Part shown: one piece after another, positions 32,771-39,364 of the stretch
Layout: every line of letters starts with the position of its first letter
Numbering within the stretch: the first letter of the stretch is position 1
Assembly (NCBI GenBank): GCA_017632775.1
Contig: JAGBQR010000041.1
Coordinates: 1-39,364, forward strand
DNA length: 39,364 nt
Origin: Oscillospiraceae bacterium
Lineage (GTDB): Bacteria; Bacillota; Clostridia; Oscillospirales; Oscillospiraceae
Direction: 5' to 3'
The notes under the pieces: generated by a model
Told to the model about the DNA's origin: nothing
Database searches by the model: none
What the model saw: only the letters and a program-made list of their open reading frames with translations
Made by a program: the position numbers and the translations under genes

Positions 32771-33921
32771 AGACCATAAATAATATATCCTCTACGGGCA
32801 TTGAATATCTGGAAAAGAAAGGATGTTTGGTCAGCAGCGATCTTGATGATCCCGTCGCTATTCTTGTACGGAGCGAAGATCTTCACCACAAGCATCTCAA
32901 TGCGAGCCTTCTGGCCATTGCGCGGGCCGGGGCAGGATATAATAATATCCCGGTAGAAAAATGCGCAGAGGAAGGCATTGTGGTGTTCAACAGCCCCGGT
33001 GCGAACGCTGAGGCAGTGAAGGAACTGGAACTGTGTTCTCTGGTGATGGCCTCCCGCGATGTGCTCGGAAGTATTGAATGGGTCCGTTCTGTGGCTGATC
33101 GCGGGGATGAGATCGCCGCTCTGGTTGAAAAAAACAAAGGGAATTTCGCCGGCCCGGAGCTTATGGGTAAAACCATAGGAGTCCTTGGACTCGGTGCAGT
33201 CGGTGCTCTGGTCGCCAACGCTGCAGTGGATCTGGGGATGGAGGTCCTGGGGTATGATCCGTTCATGTCAGTCGATGCTGCCTGGCGTCTGAGTCGTGAT
33301 GTGACCCGGGCGGACACACTGGAAGACCTCCTTGCAAGCAGTGATTACATCAGTCTCAACGTGCCGTATAACGAAAGCACGCATCATTATCTCTCCCGGG
33401 AGCAGTTTCGACTTATGAAAACCGGTGTGAGGATCATCAATGAGTCCAGAGAAGAAGTTGTCGATGATGAAGCGATGATCGAGGCGCTTTGTACAGGCAC
33501 TGTGGCAAAATATGTCACGGATTTCCCCAACACGGCACTCCTCTCTGCTCCCAATGTTATCGCTATGCCGCATCTCGGCGCATGTACGCCGGAGAGCGAG
33601 GATCGCTGTGCTCTGATGGCGGCGAACCAGATCTATGAGTATCTTGTGAATGGGAATATAAGAAATTCTGTGAACCTTCCGGATGTCTCCCTTAACCGGA
33701 TGGGGGTGTGCAGACTCTGCGTGATACATCGGAACATCCCCGGTATGATTAACAGGATCCTGGATTTCATCACTGCGGAAAACATCAATGTCGAACATAT
33801 GATCAACAAACCGCGTGAAGGATATGCCTATACCATCGTCGACCTGGGTGCCAGACCGGATATTGAGACGGAACTGAGTATCCGCGCGATGCCCGATGTC
33901 CTCCGGGTAAGAGTGATATGA
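32758..33921 (+). CDS. serA: D-3-phosphoglycerate dehydrogenase
   Basis: A 387-residue NAD-dependent dehydrogenase for the first step of serine synthesis. The N-terminal domain has A-R-A-G-A-G-Y-N-N-I. The Rossmann motif G-V-L-G-L-G-A-V-G lies near 141-149. Catalytic residues fit Arg in N-E-S-R-E-E-V-V-D and His in M-P-H-L-G-A-C-T-P-E. A C-terminal ACT domain (about 315-387) could sense serine. This is the compact form of SerA found in many clostridia. It overlaps serC (13 bases) and gtrA (4 bases, ATGA). Confidence 0.95.
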   Translation: MYAIKTINNISSTGIEYLEKKGCLVSSDLDDPVAILVRSEDLHHKHLNASLLAIARAGAGYNNIPVEKCAEEGIVVFNSPGANAEAVKELELCSLVMASRDVLGSIEWVRSVADRGDEIAALVEKNKGNFAGPELMGKTIGVLGLGAVGALVANAAVDLGMEVLGYDPFMSVDAAWRLSRDVTRADTLEDLLASSDYISLNVPYNESTHHYLSREQFRLMKTGVRIINESREEVVDDEAMIEALCTGTVAKYVTDFPNTALLSAPNVIAMPHLGACTPESEDRCALMAANQIYEYLVNGNIRNSVNLPDVSLNRMGVCRLCVIHRNIPGMINRILDFITAENINVEHMINKPREGYAYTIVDLGARPDIETELSIRAMPDVLRVRVI

Positions 33922-34379
33922 GAAAACTGCTCAACTGGGGCATCTGCTTCCTGAAGTCCAACTGGTCCGAGATCCTGCGCTATTTCTTTACAGGAGTATG
34001 CACGACGGCAATCAACGCGTTCCTGTTCTGGCTTATGGGAAGCAGGCTGGGCATCAATGTCCATGTATCAAATGTGACCGCCTGGATCGCCTCCACCTTG
34101 TTTGCTTTCTTTTCAAATTGCCTGTTCGTATTCCGGATGCGTCCGGAAAATGGAGGGGTTTTTCTGCGCTTCATGGCACTTTTCTTCGGGGAGCGCCTGT
34201 TCACGCTTGGAGTGGAAGAACTTATTCTGTATGTGTTCATCACACTGCTTTCCCTTCCGAAGATGCCGGTCAAATTTGCAGCGATTCTGGTTGTTATTGC
34301 GCTCAATTATCTGATCAGCAAATTCGTGATTTTCAAAAAACGGGAGCAGAGTGCTGCGGAGGAATGTCATGACGGATAA
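33918..34379 (+). CDS. GtrA-like membrane protein
   Basis: A 153-residue protein with four predicted membrane helices of the GtrA/DPMS family. The R-Y-F-F-T-G-V-x-T-T-A-I-N-A and K-F-V-I-F motifs are typical. GtrA proteins help flip lipid-linked sugars or amino-arabinose precursors, but no glycosyltransferase lies beside this one. It is embedded between serA (4-base overlap) and the alanyl-tRNA editing gene (11-base overlap), which suggests co-translation more than shared function. Confidence 0.88.
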   Translation: MRKLLNWGICFLKSNWSEILRYFFTGVCTTAINAFLFWLMGSRLGINVHVSNVTAWIASTLFAFFSNCLFVFRMRPENGGVFLRFMALFFGERLFTLGVEELILYVFITLLSLPKMPVKFAAILVVIALNYLISKFVIFKKREQSAAEECHDG

Positions 34380-35532
34380 GCTGTATTATCAGAACAGCCA
34401 TCTGTTCGAGTTTTCCGCTGAGATCATCGACTGCATTCGCCGTGAGGATAGGGCATATGATGTGATCCTTGACCGGACGGCCTTCTTCCCGGAAGGCGGA
34501 GGACAGCGCTCGGATGAGGGAATGATCGGCGGGGTTCAGGTTCTTCACGTATCGGAGAAAGAGGGGATTGTCTTTCATCGCTGTGAGGTCCCGATGGAAA
34601 AGGGACGCCGGGTGGATTGCCGGATCGAACGGGAAACAAGGCTCCGCAGGATGCAGAATCATTCAGGAGAACACGTGGTATCCGGACTGGTTCATACACG
34701 TTTTGGATTTGACAATGTCGGTTTTCATATGAGCGATGGTTTCATGACTGTCGACTTCAGCGGAGAACTCCGGAATGAAGAGATTGTACAGCTGGAACAG
34801 GAAGCGAATGAGATTGTTCGGGCGAACGTTCCTGTTACGGCGTTTTTTCCTTCTCCGGACCAGCTGAAAGCGCTGGAATATCGAAGCAAGCTGGACCTTA
34901 CGCAGAATGTGCGTCTTGTCCGCATTGAAGGCTGTGATCTCTGTGCCTGCTGTGCACCGCATGTGTCGCAGACCGGAGAGATCGGGATCATTCGGATCAT
35001 GGACCATATGCGTCACCGTGGCGGTACGCGGATTACCCTCACCTGCGGGATGGATGCTTTGGAGGATTGCCGCCGCAGGCAGAAAAACACGGTGCGGATA
35101 TCCAACCTGCTCTCTGCCAGACAGGAGGATATCGCAGATGCTGTGGATAGACTGCTGGAGAACATGGCGGCTCAGAAACTCCGTATCGCTGAACTGAGTA
35201 TGGCGAATGTAGAGTATCTGGCTTCCGGCACGGATCCGGTGAAAGGAAATATTTGTCTCGTTGACCGCCTGCTGGATGAGGTCGCTTTGCGGGAACTGGT
35301 GAACCGCCTGTCTGAAAAATGCTCTGGTATCGCGGCTGCTCTGTTTCCTTCAGGAGAAGGGCAATGGCGCTATATCATAGGGAGTCGGAACGTGGATCTG
35401 CGGAAGAATGCCTTGCTTATCAACCGGGGAATCAACGGGAAGGGCGGAGGTTCCTCCATGATGATCCAGGGCAGCTGTTCCGGTGATGTGGAGCAGATCC
35501 GACATTTTCTTACGGAAATACATTTATCATGA
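34369..35532 (+). CDS. Alanyl-tRNA editing protein (AlaX-L type)
   Basis: A 387-residue free-standing editing factor that hydrolyses Ser-tRNA(Ala) (and Gly-tRNA(Ala)). The editing domain has zinc ligands His98 and His102 (N-H-S-G-E-H) and Cys194 and His198 (C-C-A-P-H); P-E-G-G-G-Q lies at 41-46. A C-terminal DHHA1 domain with G-K-G-G-G completes the long AlaX form. No aminoacylation domain is present, so it is not a broken AlaRS. GGAGG lies 6 bases before ATG 34369, which sets the start. The neighbours serC/serA supply serine, the amino acid it edits. Confidence 0.93.
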   Translation: MTDKLYYQNSHLFEFSAEIIDCIRREDRAYDVILDRTAFFPEGGGQRSDEGMIGGVQVLHVSEKEGIVFHRCEVPMEKGRRVDCRIERETRLRRMQNHSGEHVVSGLVHTRFGFDNVGFHMSDGFMTVDFSGELRNEEIVQLEQEANEIVRANVPVTAFFPSPDQLKALEYRSKLDLTQNVRLVRIEGCDLCACCAPHVSQTGEIGIIRIMDHMRHRGGTRITLTCGMDALEDCRRRQKNTVRISNLLSARQEDIADAVDRLLENMAAQKLRIAELSMANVEYLASGTDPVKGNICLVDRLLDEVALRELVNRLSEKCSGIAAALFPSGEGQWRYIIGSRNVDLRKNALLINRGINGKGGGSSMMIQGSCSGDVEQIRHFLTEIHLS

Positions 35533-35547
35533 AAGGAAGGATTAAGC

Positions 35548-35958
35548 ATGAAAAAGTTCTTCAGCGATTTCAAAGCATTCATCACGAAAGGGAATGTGAT
35601 TGACCTGGCTGTCGGCGTCATCATCGGCGGCGCGTTCCAGGCCATTGTATCCTCCTTCACCGGTGACATCGTGTCTCCGCTGCTTGGACTCCTCGTAAAC
35701 AGCGATTTTTCCGCACTTGTTGCCACGATAGGCGATGTGGAGATCCGTTACGGCGCGTTTATTACAGCGGTGATCAATTTCATCCTGATGGCTCTGGTGA
35801 TTTTCTTCTTCCTCAAGGCTATCCGCGGAGCGGGAAAGGTCGGGAAAAAGAAAAAAGAAGAGGCTCCTCCCGCTCCAACGACAAAAACATGCCCTTATTG
35901 CAGGAGCGAGATTGCGATCGAGGCAACGCGTTGCCCCCACTGCACCTCCGAACTTTAA
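35548..35958 (+). CDS. mscL: Large-conductance mechanosensitive channel with a C-terminal zinc ribbon
   Basis: A 136-residue MscL. The N-terminal amphipathic segment and TM1 (F-I-T-K-G-N-V-I-D-L-A-V-G-V-I-I-G) are canonical, and TM2 lies about 68-90. Instead of the usual helical tail there is a Lys/Pro linker and two CxxC pairs (C-P-Y-C and C-P-H-C, about 112-133) that look like a zinc ribbon in the cytosol. The channel opens on membrane tension to release solutes. It is last in the serC operon, 15 bases after the editing gene, and is followed by a terminator. The ribbon could act as a cytosolic plug or a metal/redox sensor; this is an inference. Confidence 0.95.
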   Translation: MKKFFSDFKAFITKGNVIDLAVGVIIGGAFQAIVSSFTGDIVSPLLGLLVNSDFSALVATIGDVEIRYGAFITAVINFILMALVIFFFLKAIRGAGKVGKKKKEEAPPAPTTKTCPYCRSEIAIEATRCPHCTSEL

Positions 35959-35974
35959 AAACAGGGTAATTATC

Positions 35975-36011
35975 AGCCGCGTTTCAGCAAATCCGCTGAA
36001 ACGCGGCTTTT
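35975..36011 (+). terminator. Terminator of the serC-mscL operon
   Basis: A 14-bp perfect stem (35975-35988 / 35995-36008) has a 6-base loop and a short T-run (36008-36011), starting 16 bases after the mscL stop. Confidence 0.9.
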
Positions 36012-36031
36012 ACTATCAGCATTTATGCCAA

Positions 36032-36060
36032 TTGACGGTATGAAAGCTATCTGCTAAAAT
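36032..36060 (+). promoter_or_regulatory. Sigma-A type promoter of the dehydratase operon
   Basis: TTGACG (36032-36037), a 17-base spacer, TAAAAT (36055-36060). Each box differs from consensus at one base. The leader is about 57 bases. Confidence 0.8.
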
Positions 36061-36123
36061 AGCGACAATAGTGGATTATTATGCCACGATTTACGGAATT
36101 CTATACAATTAGGGGGTTATCAG

Positions 36124-37335
36124 TTGAAAGACCTTAAACACCTTATCTTCTTTGAGAAGCTCCTTCAGGAAGCAAATAATGATTTGGTCAAGCAGGGGAA
36201 AGCGGACGGCAAAAGAGCCATCGGCTATACCTGCTATTTCATGCCTGAAGTGCTGCTCGATCTCCCCGGATGTTTCTCTGTCCGTCTGAGAGCACCCGGC
36301 TGCACATCTCCCGATATCGCAACGTACTATCTATCCGGCCGTGTCTGCCACTATGCCCGTTCTCTGCTGGAGCGTGCACTGGAAGGCGGATACAATTTCC
36401 TGGATGCTCAGATGGGCACCGAGACCTGCACCGCCACCTGCCGTTTCCAGGAGCATCTGCAGCAGAAGCATCTTGATTCCGTGGATGATATGCGAATCAT
36501 CGATAATGATGACTTCTTCTGTACCTTCACGGACATTCCCTTCAAAAACAGTGAAAACAGCTATAATCACTTTGAGACGCAGCTCCGCGCCCACGTTCTG
36601 GATCCTCTGCACGAAAAGTTCGGGATCGACACTTCAGACGAGGCTATCCTTAAAACGATTGAAGCCCATAACGAGGTTTGCCGGCTGATCAATGAGATCG
36701 GTGAATACCGGAAACTCGACAATCCGACCATTACCGGATATGAGTTCCATGTGATTCAGCTTGTCTCGCTTACCTGCCCGAAGTATCTCATCCTGCCGTA
36801 CCTTCGTGAGACGGCGGAGGAGATGAAGACCCGTGAACCGGACCTGAAAAAGAATTTCCGCTGCAAGGTCGTTCTGGCCGGTTCCGAAAACGACGATCCG
36901 GACTTTACGAAGCTGGTGGAAAGCTGCGGTGCTCTTGTCGTCTGCGACCGTTTCTGCTACGGTGCGGTGGAAAGCCGCATTCCCATCGAGGTCAAAGAGG
37001 GACAGAGTCCGTTGCGTGCGATCGCTGAACACTATCTCAAAACCTCGAATTGCCCGCGTTTCATGCCGCAGGATGAGATGCGCGCCAGAAAAAAGAGACT
37101 GGCCGAACTTGCCGAAGAGTATCATGCCGACGGGATTATCGTGGCCTCCAACAAGTTCTGTGAGTACTGGAGTTATGAGCGCGTGATTGACACCTTTATT
37201 CTCAAACGCGATTACGGCATCCCTGTTTGCTCTATCGAAAAGGAATATATCAACTCGGCTTCCGGCCAGCTGCGTACCCGGTTCCAGGCATTTGTTGAAA
37301 GCATAGAAATCAAGCAGATCCAGGAGGGCAACTGA
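36124..37335 (+). CDS. 2-hydroxyacyl-CoA dehydratase-type subunit (HgdB-like, first gene)
   Basis: A 403-residue protein of the 2-hydroxyacyl-CoA dehydratase/benzoyl-CoA reductase family (HGD-D). These subunits carry [4Fe-4S] clusters and, after activation by an ATP-dependent partner, dehydrate (R)-2-hydroxyacyl-CoA. Conserved blocks include G-Y-T-C-Y-F-M-P-E (34-42), R-A-P-G-C-T (56-61) and T-E-T-C-T-A-T-C (99-106). A late D-R-F-C-Y-G-A block holds another Cys. Translation starts at TTG 36124 with AGGGGG upstream; no other start is in reach. Codon choice is C-ending as in HU, which suggests high expression. The substrate is unknown. Confidence 0.85.
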   Translation: MKDLKHLIFFEKLLQEANNDLVKQGKADGKRAIGYTCYFMPEVLLDLPGCFSVRLRAPGCTSPDIATYYLSGRVCHYARSLLERALEGGYNFLDAQMGTETCTATCRFQEHLQQKHLDSVDDMRIIDNDDFFCTFTDIPFKNSENSYNHFETQLRAHVLDPLHEKFGIDTSDEAILKTIEAHNEVCRLINEIGEYRKLDNPTITGYEFHVIQLVSLTCPKYLILPYLRETAEEMKTREPDLKKNFRCKVVLAGSENDDPDFTKLVESCGALVVCDRFCYGAVESRIPIEVKEGQSPLRAIAEHYLKTSNCPRFMPQDEMRARKKRLAELAEEYHADGIIVASNKFCEYWSYERVIDTFILKRDYGIPVCSIEKEYINSASGQLRTRFQAFVESIEIKQIQEGN

Positions 37336-37337
37336 TT

Positions 37338-38963
37338 ATGGCAAAGAAAAAACTTACCAAGACACTGAAGGATTTCTGGAATGGCAAGCCGCATTCCGGG
37401 GAAGAAGGCGGCCGCCGTCTCGGCGATCTTTACGAGGACAAGACAGGTCTTCTGAAACACAGAGAATGGCGCGGAGTCAAGGATACCTTCTATTACATGT
37501 ATAATATCTGGGGCTATAACTATGTTCATATGGTTCTGGATATTCTTAAGTTCTCCAACAACCCCATCGATTTTATCAAAGGGACCTGGCGTTACCGCTG
37601 GATGGGGCAGACATATCTGCCTGTCATCCACTGGTTCGAGCGCGGACTTCAGGGTGTGCGCGGTGAAGCGCTGAGAGCTTCCGCATGGCACTATCGTGCC
37701 ATGGTCAGTGCATCTATCCATCAGATCTGCAACTTCTTCAACGCAGACACACGGCTGCACGGAGGGAAGGAAAACGACGCTTACAGGCACACCATCTTTG
37801 CCAACGAGACGACATGCGGCACACTGTTCTACCCTTGGAAAGATGCCGGGTATCAGTACCTCCCGATGGAAATGATCCCCTATTTTGTCACATGCCATGT
37901 TAACAGCCACACCGTTCTCAATTACATCGATGCGGTTCAGTCCATCGGCCTTCCCGGTGACCCCTGCCCGATGTGTCAGGCAGAGTCCGGACTGTTTGTG
38001 CTTGATGACGTGCCGGATTCCGCACCTATCATAATCACCTGCAACGAGGCATGCGATGCATCCGTATCGACCCACACGCTTCAGGACTGGTTTGCCAATA
38101 AGCCGCTTTTTGCTCTCCCGATTCCCATGCAGTTTGACGACCCGCTTCTCAAGAAGTACTGCATGAACGAGATCGAGGAGATGTGGAAATTCATCGAGGA
38201 GCAGACGGGTGTTCCATTCAGCTGGGAATCCATGAAAAAGTACCTCGAACGGCAGAACAAGCTGCAGCGTGACGAGTGGGAGAAGTGGGAAGTTGCTTCC
38301 AAGACCGATTTCTATCCGATAAACGGTGTCGCCCAGGCGCTTTTCCGCATCTATTCCACGCAGTATGGTATCCAGGGTGATTTCTGGGAGGAAGCCAGCG
38401 AGAAGGTCAAGAAGATCATGTACAAGTGTGTCGAGAAGAAGATCAATCCCTTCCCGCAGACACGTCACCGCGTGATCGCATGGTCCTGTGCGCCGCTGTA
38501 TTACTCCAACTGGTGCACCTGGGCTTATAACTGCTGGGGTCTGAACACGATCATCAACATGGACTCGCTGATGTTCGACATGGAGATCCGCACGGATTCT
38601 TACGAGAATATGCTTGAGGATATGGCAACGTATCATATGTGGGCTCCGATGCGCCGTATGGCAGTCGGTGGTATGCATCACATTTTTGAACTGTGGGATT
38701 ACATGAAGCGTTTCAACTGCGATATGGTCGCTATGTATGACCAGCTGCAGTGCAAGGGCATGCAGGGTGTTCACGGTCTCTTCGAAGATGAGTTCCGCAA
38801 GAGAAATATCAATGCCTTCTGGATCCCGCATGCGCTTCCTGACAGCCGTACGGTTTCCCGTGCGGAGATCCGCCGGCAGATCAATGACTATATGACCACC
38901 GTCATGCATGAGGAGCCGCTCGATCCGTCTCTTCTCGACTTTGACGATTCTATGACGTGGTAA
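37338..38963 (+). CDS. 2-hydroxyacyl-CoA dehydratase-type large subunit (HgdA/BcrB-like)
   Basis: A 541-residue partner in the same family, longer than typical HgdA (about 480). It is rich in Cys: C-H-V-N-S-H, D-P-C-P-M-C-Q-A, I-T-C-N-E-A-C and W-S-C-A-P-L-Y-Y-S-N-W-C. These could form the cluster site and substrate pocket. Tryptophan and aromatic residues are frequent. It begins 2 bases after the previous gene, with AGGAGG upstream, so both subunits are made together. I cannot tell lactyl, 2-hydroxyglutaryl, 2-hydroxyisocaproyl or aryl substrates apart from sequence. No CoA-transferase or ETF gene is inside the window. Confidence 0.82.
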   Translation: MAKKKLTKTLKDFWNGKPHSGEEGGRRLGDLYEDKTGLLKHREWRGVKDTFYYMYNIWGYNYVHMVLDILKFSNNPIDFIKGTWRYRWMGQTYLPVIHWFERGLQGVRGEALRASAWHYRAMVSASIHQICNFFNADTRLHGGKENDAYRHTIFANETTCGTLFYPWKDAGYQYLPMEMIPYFVTCHVNSHTVLNYIDAVQSIGLPGDPCPMCQAESGLFVLDDVPDSAPIIITCNEACDASVSTHTLQDWFANKPLFALPIPMQFDDPLLKKYCMNEIEEMWKFIEEQTGVPFSWESMKKYLERQNKLQRDEWEKWEVASKTDFYPINGVAQALFRIYSTQYGIQGDFWEEASEKVKKIMYKCVEKKINPFPQTRHRVIAWSCAPLYYSNWCTWAYNCWGLNTIINMDSLMFDMEIRTDSYENMLEDMATYHMWAPMRRMAVGGMHHIFELWDYMKRFNCDMVAMYDQLQCKGMQGVHGLFEDEFRKRNINAFWIPHALPDSRTVSRAEIRRQINDYMTTVMHEEPLDPSLLDFDDSMTW

Positions 38964-38979
38964 GAGGAGGAAGGATACT

Positions 38980-39222
38980 ATGAAAAAATGCAGCTGCAGC
39001 TTTGGGAAAAAGCTCGGAAAATTTCTTTTGAAGTTCTGCGGGATCTTTGTGGCGCTGAATGCGGTCATCTTTGTGATCTTCTTCTTTGATCTCGACGGAA
39101 AACTCCTCTTCAACGTGGTGGAGCCGTTCCTGAAGAAGCACTATGACAATATGGAACGCCGTGATGTGCTCAAAGAGCCGTATGATCTGAACAAGTTCCC
39201 GGTTTACAAGTACGACGACTGA
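38980..39222 (+). CDS. Small single-span membrane protein in the dehydratase operon
   Basis: An 80-residue protein that I do not recognise. The N-terminus is basic with Cys4 and Cys6, a hydrophobic helix spans about 17-36 (with Cys20), and the rest is charged, ending in a Tyr/Asp-rich tail. AGGAGG lies upstream of ATG 38980, and it sits 16 bases after the large subunit and 74 before the activator. Its placement between enzyme and activator suggests a linked role, for example tethering the complex to the membrane or electron transfer. It could also be a small unrelated gene. No lipobox is seen. Confidence 0.75.
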   Translation: MKKCSCSFGKKLGKFLLKFCGIFVALNAVIFVIFFFDLDGKLLFNVVEPFLKKHYDNMERRDVLKEPYDLNKFPVYKYDD

Positions 39223-39296
39223 ACCGGGCGGAGAAGCGATTTCAGCAGTTTAATCAATCTATTCATATTCAAAAAAGGACAGGATAATAAAACAGT

Positions 39297-39364
39297 ATGA
39301 AATATTTTGGCGGATGCGACGTAGGATCGACCTTTACGAAAGCAGTGATCCTGGATGAGACAGG
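39297..39364 (+). CDS. ATP-dependent activator of the dehydratase (HgdC/BadF family), 5' part only
   Basis: The first 22 codons of an ASKHA-fold activator, cut by the window end. The visible start Y-F-G-G-C-D-V-G-S-T-F-T-K-A-V is the phosphate-1 loop of the BadF/HgdC family. These homodimeric [4Fe-4S] ATPases inject a high-energy electron into the dehydratase. AAGGACAGGA lies upstream. The expected full length is about 260 residues for a simple HgdC; longer multi-domain forms also exist and cannot be excluded. Confidence 0.85.
   Translation, partial: MKYFGGCDVGSTFTKAVILDET

Noticed and set aside
37212..39113. Very long minus-strand frame (about 630 codons) opposite the dehydratase genes
   Set aside because: It mirrors the strong codon bias of the plus-strand genes, which removes antisense stops. 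It has no ribosome site or known motif and covers two clear family members.

Overview
The window looks like a chromosomal segment from an anaerobic Bacillota of class Clostridia, possibly Lachnospiraceae-like. The family assignment is an inference from gene content: a TetM-like GTPase fused to a NYN nuclease, RqcP and YlmH, separate FolD and FchA, a zinc-ribbon MscL, a UPF0237/UPF0210 pair, and a 2-hydroxyacyl-CoA dehydratase. Base composition is moderate. Most genes have strong AGGAGG-type ribosome sites, several sigma-A-like promoters are recognisable, and most transcription units end in clear hairpin terminators. I see no phage, insertion sequence, CRISPR, tRNA or rRNA.

Layout. 1-142 is a perfect palindrome that repeats the 3' end of a DUF937 gene in inverted orientation, so this is probably a contig end with a fold-back. 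101-697 (-) is that DUF937 gene. 1080-2840 (+) encodes a secreted, membrane-anchored Ig-like/YDG protein. 3020-4659 (+) holds an ACT-domain protein and a UPF0210/DUF711 protein. 4757-5653 (+) is a degenerate stand-alone E2-type acyltransferase. 14392 down to 5751 (-) is one nine-gene unit: response regulator, histidine kinase, DUF1385, prmC, recA, recX, rimO, pgsA, cysS. 14632-19181 (+) carries the TetM-like/NYN fusion, ylmH and a tripeptidase. 22914 down to 19291 (-) carries an amidohydrolase (SAH/MTA deaminase type), a PHP phosphoesterase, fchA and folD. 23077-25509 (+) carries a MOP-family flippase, HU and rqcP. 26003-25590 (-) is a small P-loop protein and 27442-26165 (-) is pgi. 27861-29171 (+) is an AI-2E-family membrane protein, overlapping tail to tail with a cysteine desulfurase (30292-29162, -) that diverges from mtaB (30330-31619, +). 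31682-35958 (+) is serC-serA-gtrA-alaX-mscL. 36124 to the end (+) is a 2-hydroxyacyl-CoA dehydratase operon with a small membrane protein and the start of its ATP-dependent activator, cut by the window edge.

How the genes work together. Three themes recur. The first is ribosome rescue and translation quality: a GTPase-NYN fusion translationally coupled to ylmH, plus rqcP, alaX, rimO, mtaB and prmC. The second is one-carbon and serine metabolism: serC/serA make serine. FolD lacks the Lys and Gln normally needed for cyclohydrolase activity, and FchA encoded next to it can supply that step. The third is fermentation: a strongly promoted dehydratase operon with HU-like codon choice. The most novel-looking items are the GTPase-NYN fusion coupled to YlmH, the small membrane protein inside the dehydratase operon, the split FolD/FchA pair, and the serine-synthesis/Ser-tRNA(Ala)-editing operon.
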